A stretch of DNA of 64,000 nucleotides from positions 558,001 through 622,000 of the forward strand of contig CAVZBX010000005.1 of NCBI GenBank assembly GCA_963773655.1. The letters are read 5' to 3'. The translations under genes and the position numbers were made by a program. This document shows, piece after piece, positions 59,401-64,000 of the stretch (its first letter is position 1; every line of letters begins with the position of its first letter). The notes under the pieces are model-generated. The model saw only the letters and a list, made by a program, of their open reading frames with translations. It ran no database searches and was not told the DNA's origin. The DNA comes from DASSQJ01 sp963773655 (GTDB taxonomy: Bacteria > Actinomycetota > Actinomycetes > Actinomycetales > Dermatophilaceae).

Positions 59401-60979
59401 GACGCACCTCGGGGTCGTCCTCGTCCTCCTCGGTGGAGCCGAGCTGCTCACCCGGTGGGGTGACCGCACCCCGTGGTGGGCCCGCGCCGACCTGCCTCTG
59501 CTCCTGAGCACGATCCCTCCGGCGGTCGCCGCCCTCGTCGTCTCGATCGACACCACCGCCCAGGACGCCACGTTCGCGGCGGTCGGCGCGCTCTGCCTCG
59601 CCGTGGGCGCGCGGCTGCGCCGCTCCGTGCTCGCGGCGACGGGGCTCGACGTGGTCGGCGTGGTCCTCGTGCTCGTCGGCGCCGCCGGGGCCGGGTCCGG
59701 GTGGCTGGCCCTTGCGCTGGCCGCGCTCTCCCTCGCGCTGACCGCGCTGGCCGTCGTGACGACGGGCGCGCTGCGGACCGCAGCCCAGCTCGGGGGGGCC
59801 CTCGCCGCGGTGACCGCCTGGGTGGCCGCCACCGACTGGCTGGAGCTCACCGGCCAGGTGCGTCTCGACACCTCGGCCGTGGCCGCCGGCGCGGTCACGC
59901 TGCTCGCTGCCGCCGTCGCCCGCCTCTGGGGAGCAGGTCGCAGCTGGGCGCTCGTCTGGGGCGGGACTGCCACCGGGGTGGCCGTCACCTGTGCGGCAGT
60001 CGGCATCGGCGCCGCCGCGGGACCGGCCACCCTGCCGGTGGCGACCTGGTGGGTCACCGGCGGGCTGATGGCCGTGACGGCGGCCGTCGCGGTGTCGTCG
60101 GCTCCGCTACGCCTCCCGTGGTTGCGCTGGCTGGCCGTCGGTGCTGCCCTGCTCACGACCGGGTCCGGCTTCGGGGCCGCCGACGCCACCCGCGCGGAGG
60201 CGGTGACCGTGCTGGTGAGCATGTCGCTGGCCTGCGCCGTGACCGCCCTCGTGGTGCACGCGACCCGGCGCGCCGACGACTGGGTCGTCCCGGTGGTGTC
60301 GCTGGGGGCACTGGCCACCCTCTGGGCGGCCGACCTCGCCGTCAGCGCGTCCACCGACTCCCTGCTGCTGGTCCCGGTCCTCGGCGCAGCGGCCGTCCTG
60401 AGCGCCGCCGCCGGCGTCGTCGTCGACAGCGTCCTGCTCCGGATGAGCGCGCCGCTCCTCGCCTGCGGCGCCTGGCTGGCGTTCGCCCTCGAGGCCCTCG
60501 ACGGCAACCCCCAGTGGGTCACCGTCCCGATCGGCCTGGCGCTCCTCGCGGTCGTCGGACTCTGGCGGGCGGACCGTCGTCGCGCCGGCCTCGGCCTCGC
60601 CCCCGCGCCGGTCGTCGCGCTCGAGGCCATCGGCGTCGCCTTCCTCGTCGGCTCCTCCCTCGTGCAGGCGTTCTCGCTGGACTCCGGCTACGCGGCCCTC
60701 GTCTCCGCCATCGGCCTGCTCGTCGCGAGCTGGGGAGGGATCACCAGCGTCCGTCGCCGGCTCGTGACCGGCGCGGCCCTCGTGGCCCTCGGCCTGGTCG
60801 TCCTCGTGGGCATCCCCCTCGTGCGGCTGCTCCCGGCGTGGGAGGGCGCGACGCTCTGGCTGCTCGTCGGCGGCCTCGGGATCGCCCTCGTCCTTGTCGC
60901 GACGATGCTCGAGCGCGGCCGGGCGGCGGTCCGTGCGGGGACCCGGCGGCTGCGTGACCTCACCGAGGGCTGGGAGTGA
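56474..60979 (+). CDS. Giant polytopic membrane protein with N-terminal DUF2510 domain
   Basis: 1501 residues. Residues about 8-40 form a DUF2510 module (PAGWYRDPAGHTTLRYWSGS, then QWTSWVHD), common in actinobacterial membrane proteins. A Pro/Ala-rich cytoplasmic linker runs to about 165. From there to the end come some forty hydrophobic segments with very few long loops. No catalytic or transporter motif is recognisable. It resembles the size class of DUF2157/DUF2339-like proteins only in layout. The C-terminus is basic (RAAVRAGTRRLRDLTEGWE). Its last 20 bp overlap the convergent dipeptidase gene. Confidence 0.8.
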   Translation: MAATQTSSPAGWYRDPAGHTTLRYWSGSQWTSWVHDTSGTHPDPLRLGRPVAPGDLEHLAFVRGVFLPEARRMGYLSPREDARLESLVTTMRAEAEKTGGPLQATVGPTLPSTALPRPAVPSTVPRARPAYPARALPEAVQVVAHRRPAPEPSPLARWWHRTRTAVGSDLAVHGLAYLGVLLFFIGAFGLVVFAFGDVAPALRPLAEAVIALVPFGAAALLVHRGAAVVGRALELAGGLVLPVMVVTSFLDGIGMPPDLTGTGLVLALTSLLALVALAYAAWSVRHPDSALRYLVAPVAWLAVAMAGLGLGPRDIPSGRDVATPSSWQVAVMAMAVVVTLALCRWRPTARLAAATRVSAIPGIGVVALLAVLSWAADGWPALPALATGALVLVGLDLLGDDLPAALPGVAGPLWWALVTSGTAIAVAAAGSPGDVAPVAVIAVAGFLAQLERSGARERPAVALALPAAGAFLAFIPTALDASWAVVTCVALTVWAGLRRAAPPAALAPAVALLDLVAAVAPVLAVVALAGATSPTTALAAAAGLGLAAALLPRLPEAGRAPVLWTHWARAVGAAVLVIAGVGLLAATSLTVREQWTVVGALVLVTMTSVAVPLAPVARPPAVAAASSLTAVWFLGTLDVPVPAGIAVLGGAALVLVLVAHTGVVPRAHGVAASLGLTGHALGLVIPLAAAADGWSPVLASALVTIGLGTSGWLGALGRSPVGEALDRVHIGWLPLALTAVGLPVTVGLALDRARVLGLDDPWLVLVPALAALAYALLTRLPVPGTVPVVSAWAAWVAALVAPLAADDDLTAGIGLAAVPTAVLLLRPDRRHAVMRWTAWIAVAPTVGLLAHASWPWVSGRSAELVAALTLLVVGSALLVGATLLDLRSRTWEPRWRPSRTGAVAPLVVGLAELTAALVVAVGLTATEAGWICAGAAVTLVATAVLARVGPLAAPAAVVGWASFILLAPEPVRSTSWTHLGVVLVLLGGAELLTRWGDRTPWWARADLPLLLSTIPPAVAALVVSIDTTAQDATFAAVGALCLAVGARLRRSVLAATGLDVVGVVLVLVGAAGAGSGWLALALAALSLALTALAVVTTGALRTAAQLGGALAAVTAWVAATDWLELTGQVRLDTSAVAAGAVTLLAAAVARLWGAGRSWALVWGGTATGVAVTCAAVGIGAAAGPATLPVATWWVTGGLMAVTAAVAVSSAPLRLPWLRWLAVGAALLTTGSGFGAADATRAEAVTVLVSMSLACAVTALVVHATRRADDWVVPVVSLGALATLWAADLAVSASTDSLLLVPVLGAAAVLSAAAGVVVDSVLLRMSAPLLACGAWLAFALEALDGNPQWVTVPIGLALLAVVGLWRADRRRAGLGLAPAPVVALEAIGVAFLVGSSLVQAFSLDSGYAALVSAIGLLVASWGGITSVRRRLVTGAALVALGLVVLVGIPLVRLLPAWEGATLWLLVGGLGIALVLVATMLERGRAAVRAGTRRLRDLTEGWE

Positions 60980-62348
60980 CGGGCCGGCCGCACCGCCGGT
61001 CGAACCGGCGCCACGCAGCCTGGTAGGGCGTCCGTCCCCAGCGGGGCGGGGCCTGCTGGCGGACCGCTTCGGTCCAGCGCCGGTAGGACGCCGCGGCCTC
61101 GGCGAAGGCTTCCTTGGAGCACGCCACCCGCTCCTCGGTCGTGCCGGCGACAGCCGCCGCGGCGAGGTCGTCGATCCGCCGCTGGACCGCGGTGAGGTCC
61201 TCGGCGACCAGTGCTCGACAACGCGGGTAGTCGCGCAGGACCGTCCGGTGCAGGTCCTCGTGGTCCCACCACAGGGAGCCCGGGGTGTAGCCGCGCCCGG
61301 GAGCGACGCCGGTGTCGGGTATCCCGGCCGCGCCGAGCGCGTCGAACCACAGCGGCATGCGCAGGGAGAGACAGGGGGCCGCCGTCGGGCTCACCCAGTG
61401 GGTGTCGGGCCGGTCCCCGCCGGGGGCGCCGAGGGAGGACACCCACGACCCGGTCGTCTGCGACACGCGCACCGGGCCGAAGCCGGCGTGGGCGCACACC
61501 GTCTGCCCCAGCAGCCCGCCGAGCGCGTGGTCCCGGGGTGACCACCCGGGCTCGCCGTCGGCCCGGGCGCCGTGGTCGGCGAGCGTGGCCCAGGCGTGGG
61601 TCACGTCCATCCGCCCCGCGCCGGCGGCGAGCGCATCCGTCGTACGGCACTGACGCACCCGCGCCTCGCTGAACTGCGTGAAGATCCGGTCGGAGTACAC
61701 CGCGCCGACGTCGAACCCGTCCGGCCCGTCGGCCCACCCCTTCGCCACCGCCCGGGCGACGAGCCCCCCGGAGGCCCGGTCGAAGGCGGTGCCGGTGGTG
61801 ATCGCGTTGGAGATGGAGGCGGAGCCCTCGACTCGGCGCGCCACCCACTCTCGTCCGGCCGTCTCCAGCACCCACGCCTCACGTCGGTCCGCGACGAGGA
61901 AGCTGTTGTGGTACTGCATCTGGTGTTCGTGCCCGCAGTCGCCGGCCTGGCCGTGGCGCTCGAGAAGTGCGGTGATGACGTCCACGGCCTCCGCGGCCGT
62001 GGCTCCCCGCTCCAGCCCGAGGCGGAGCAGGTCCATCCCGATGAGCCCGGGCTCGTCCTCGTGGGGCACGCGGGTGAAGACCGCCTCGTTGCCGATGACG
62101 ACCCCGTGCTCGTTCGCACCCATCTCGGCCCCCCAGATCCAGTAGGGCTTGCCGAGGAGGACCGCGTGGGTGCGGGCCACCTGGGGGATGGCCCGGTAGG
62201 TGCAGCGCACCTCCTCGTCCCGGTCGTGCGCGGCCGCCGGGACGTGCACGACCTCGTGGGCCTCGTTCGGCTCCCGGTCGCTGTTCTTCGCGAGCAGGAC
62301 CCCGCCGGAGGCCGTGGCGGGGGCCAGCGCCACGAAGGTGTCGCACAT
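60960..62348 (-). CDS. C69-family dipeptidase/secernin-like N-terminal nucleophile hydrolase
   Basis: 462 residues. The start MCDTFVALAPATASGGVLLA puts Cys at position 2, the N-terminal nucleophile of the secernin/C69 group, directly after the Met to be removed. KNSDREPNEAHEVV and GKPYWIWGAEMGANEHGVVI are conserved core segments. It probably cleaves dipeptides or amides in the cytosol. The ATG at 62348 is required to keep Cys2; earlier in-frame starts would bury it. It is divergent from the aminotransferase gene by 65 bp. Confidence 0.88.
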   Translation of the reverse strand: MCDTFVALAPATASGGVLLAKNSDREPNEAHEVVHVPAAAHDRDEEVRCTYRAIPQVARTHAVLLGKPYWIWGAEMGANEHGVVIGNEAVFTRVPHEDEPGLIGMDLLRLGLERGATAAEAVDVITALLERHGQAGDCGHEHQMQYHNSFLVADRREAWVLETAGREWVARRVEGSASISNAITTGTAFDRASGGLVARAVAKGWADGPDGFDVGAVYSDRIFTQFSEARVRQCRTTDALAAGAGRMDVTHAWATLADHGARADGEPGWSPRDHALGGLLGQTVCAHAGFGPVRVSQTTGSWVSSLGAPGGDRPDTHWVSPTAAPCLSLRMPLWFDALGAAGIPDTGVAPGRGYTPGSLWWDHEDLHRTVLRDYPRCRALVAEDLTAVQRRIDDLAAAAVAGTTEERVACSKEAFAEAAASYRRWTEAVRQQAPPRWGRTPYQAAWRRFDRRCGRPVTPSPR

Positions 62349-62413
62349 GCGGCCATCATGCATCTCGCCCCGGTCCCCTGTCTGCCGCCACCGCAGGGGT
62401 CGATACTGCGCCC

Positions 62414-63745
62414 ATGACCGCATCGCACCCCGGCTCCACCACCGCGCCCGACCGCGAGGAGGTCCTGGCCCTCGCCGAGCGGTACCTCTGCCCGGACCGG
62501 GTGCGCACCTTCCGCGCGCTCGGTGGCGGGATCGTGATGGGCCGGCGCGAGGGCTACCGGATCCATGACGTCGACGGCCGCTCGTGGTGGGACCTCCACC
62601 TCAACGGCGGCGTGTTCAACCTCGGGCACCGCAACCCCGAGCTCGTGGCGACCCTGGTCGCGGCCCTCGACGAGCTCGACATCGGCAACCACCACTTCCC
62701 GAGCGTCGAGCGCGCGCTCCTCGCCGAGCGCCTCGTCACCCTGACGCCGGGGGCCCGGTACGCGGTGTTCTCCAGCGGGGGCGGCGAGGCGGTGGACCTG
62801 GCCCTGAAGTCCGCCCGCCGCGCCACCGGCAGGCGACGCGTGGTGTCGGCCTCCGGGTCCTACCACGGCCACACCGGCCTCGCCCTGGCCGCCGGCGACC
62901 GGCACGCGGCCGAGGCGTTCCTCTCGACCGGGCCGGACGAGGAGTTCGGCCAGGTCCCGTTCGACGACCTGGCCGCACTCGAGCAGGCCCTCACCGCGGC
63001 ACCGACGGCCGCAGTGATCCTCGAGACCATCCCGGCGACGCTGGGCTTCCCGATGCCCTCGCCCGGTCACCTCGCGGCGGTCCGCGAGCTGTGCGACGCC
63101 CACGGCGCCCTGTACGTCGCCGACGAGGTGCAGACCGGCCTCGGACGCACCGGCCCGCTGTGGGCCGTGGAGAGGGAGGGCGTCGTGCCGGACATCCTGG
63201 TGACGGGCAAGGGCCTCTCCGGTGGGCTCTACCCGATCGCGGCGACGCTGCTCTCCGAGCGGGCCGGAGCCTGGCTCGAGGACGACGGCTGGGCGAACGT
63301 CTCGACGTTCGGCGGCGCGGAGGTGGGGTGCCGGGTGGCCCGGGCGGTGCTCGACGTCACGACCCGGCCCACCACCCGGGAGCGGGTCCACGCCCTCGAG
63401 CTGGTCTTCTCCGACGGCCTCCGGGCGATCGCCGAGCGCCACCCCGACTGGCTCGTCGAGGTGCGCCAGGCGGGACTGGTCATCGGGCTGCGCTTCGCCC
63501 ACCCGCTCGGCGGGCTCGTCATGACCACGGTGCTGCACCAGGCAGGGGTGTGGGCGATGTTCGCCGACTTCGACCGCTCCGTGCTCCAGGTCAAGCCCGG
63601 TCTGCTCCTCACCGACGCCGAGGCCGCGGAGGTCGTGGCCCGGGTGGGCGCGGCCGTCGACGGTCTGCTGGAGAGTGGGGTGCTCGGCTCGCCCGAGCTC
63701 GAGGCGCGCCTCCGGGCCGTGCGGGGCGGGGAGCCGCTCCGGTGA
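62414..63745 (+). CDS. Class III aminotransferase (PLP-dependent)
   Basis: 443 residues. The PLP site includes SSGGGEAVDLALKSARRATG, SGSYHGHTGLALA, Asp237 in YVADEVQTGLGRTG and the Schiff-base Lys266 in VTGKGLSGG. This is the fold of ornithine/acetylornithine-type omega-aminotransferases. The amino donor is unknown. The final 18 residues, SPELEARLRAVRGGEPLR, are encoded in a segment that is repeated in tandem immediately downstream, so the original GTGA junction with the next gene is now doubled. Confidence 0.92.
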   Translation: MTASHPGSTTAPDREEVLALAERYLCPDRVRTFRALGGGIVMGRREGYRIHDVDGRSWWDLHLNGGVFNLGHRNPELVATLVAALDELDIGNHHFPSVERALLAERLVTLTPGARYAVFSSGGGEAVDLALKSARRATGRRRVVSASGSYHGHTGLALAAGDRHAAEAFLSTGPDEEFGQVPFDDLAALEQALTAAPTAAVILETIPATLGFPMPSPGHLAAVRELCDAHGALYVADEVQTGLGRTGPLWAVEREGVVPDILVTGKGLSGGLYPIAATLLSERAGAWLEDDGWANVSTFGGAEVGCRVARAVLDVTTRPTTRERVHALELVFSDGLRAIAERHPDWLVEVRQAGLVIGLRFAHPLGGLVMTTVLHQAGVWAMFADFDRSVLQVKPGLLLTDAEAAEVVARVGAAVDGLLESGVLGSPELEARLRAVRGGEPLR

Positions 63746-63810
63746 CCGCCTCGCCCGAGCTCGAGGCGCGCCTCCGGGCCGTGCGGGGCGGGGAGCCGCT
63801 CCGGTGACCG
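63688..63810. repeat. Tandem duplication, 61 bp identical, 62-bp period
   Basis: Bases 63688-63748 and 63750-63810 are identical. The unit contains the aminotransferase C-terminus, its stop and the following GTG. The second copy forms a 21-codon frame (63742-63807) that repeats SPELEARLRAVRGGEPLR. The next gene begins at the GTG inside the second copy (63804). It is either a real slippage duplication or an assembly artefact. Confidence 0.9.
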
Positions 63811-64000
63811 GCACCGCCTCTCCCCCGCCGGAGGTCGGCGAGGTCCTGGCCCGGACCGAGCAGGCGCTCGACCCGGGGAGCCCGGAGCGTGGTGGTGCCG
63901 TGAGCGTGCTCGGCCACGGCGAGATCTCGGTCGCCCTCGCGGTCGCCGACCTCCCCGGCCTGGTGTGCAAGCGGATGTCCGGCTTCGCCGACGAGGCGTC
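63804..64000 (+). CDS. Unknown protein, N-terminal part only
   Basis: About 65 codons from a GTG run off the right edge: VTGTASPPPEVGEVLARTEQ, then ALDPGSPERGGAVSVLGHGE and ISVALAVADLPGLVCKRMSG. The GEISVALAV...LVCKRM pattern is faintly like the start of a phosphotransferase or kinase-like N-lobe, but too little is present for a call. It is probably translated with the aminotransferase gene. Confidence 0.55.
   Translation, partial: MTGTASPPPEVGEVLARTEQALDPGSPERGGAVSVLGHGEISVALAVADLPGLVCKRMSGFADEA

Overview
This 64 kb window is very GC-rich and densely coding. It comes from an actinobacterium, most likely order Micrococcales and plausibly an Intrasporangiaceae-type genus. That placement is inferred from gene content: a sigE-rseA-htrA-tatB block with a divergent O-methyltransferase, a mycothiol-pathway deacetylase (mshB-like), a seven-iron ferredoxin next to dapC, a DUF3117 protein, and many GTG starts with ATGA/GTGA stop-start overlaps. 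I found no rRNA, tRNA or CRISPR array.

Layout. 1-4.1 kb: the end of an Mrp-type ATPase, then the envelope-stress block sigE, rseA, htrA and tatB (- strand), and a divergent O-methyltransferase. 4.1-10.8 kb: a double hairpin, a small barrel protein, leucyl aminopeptidase, DUF3117, and a four-gene overlapping cluster that combines GT-C-like membrane proteins, two DivIVA-like domains and an SRPBCC protein. 10.8-17.6 kb: a LOG-family protein, the diaminopimelate (DAP) genes dapE, dapD and dapC, citrate synthase and fdxA. dapD, dapC and a lysozyme-like gene between them each carry a single-base frameshift. 17.6-26.8 kb: a GNAT enzyme, an aldo/keto reductase, and a tightly overlapping - strand operon typA, peptide-binding protein, mshB, flavin reductase and VanW. 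27.1-33.1 kb: a complete peptide/nickel-type ABC importer on the + strand. Its last ATPase gene has a terminal frameshift. 33.2-34.9 kb: pterin dehydratase, a VIT1/CCC1-type transporter and a glutamine amidotransferase, all overlapping. 35-36.7 kb: a predicted GTPase of the cyclic-2,3-diphosphoglycerate synthetase family, bracketed by two copies of a 68-bp palindromic element. 36.7-44.9 kb: MalQ, a second PIG-L deacetylase, two tandem-USP proteins, a calcium/cation exchanger, a sulfotransferase and a secreted trypsin-like protease.

45-49.1 kb is the accessory part. It holds a gene-poor stretch with twin palindromes, an epimerase, a decayed tyrosine integrase, and a small island between two copies of the ychF 3' end. 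The island carries a nucleotidyltransferase/HEPN pair, with a consensus promoter and its own palindrome, and a DUF3024 protein. 49.1-64 kb: ychF, a 1082-residue MFS-cNMP-patatin fusion, Nudix and HIT-like proteins, RmuC, a 1501-residue DUF2510 membrane protein, a secernin-type C69 dipeptidase, a class III aminotransferase whose 3' end is tandemly duplicated, and the start of one more gene.

Most interesting: the ychF-targeted island with its nucleotidyltransferase/HEPN operon, the 68-bp element pair around the GTPase gene, the DivIVA-GT-C fusion, and the overlapping divergent leaderless promoters between fdxA and the GNAT gene. The four frameshifts should be checked as possible sequence errors before any biology is built on them.
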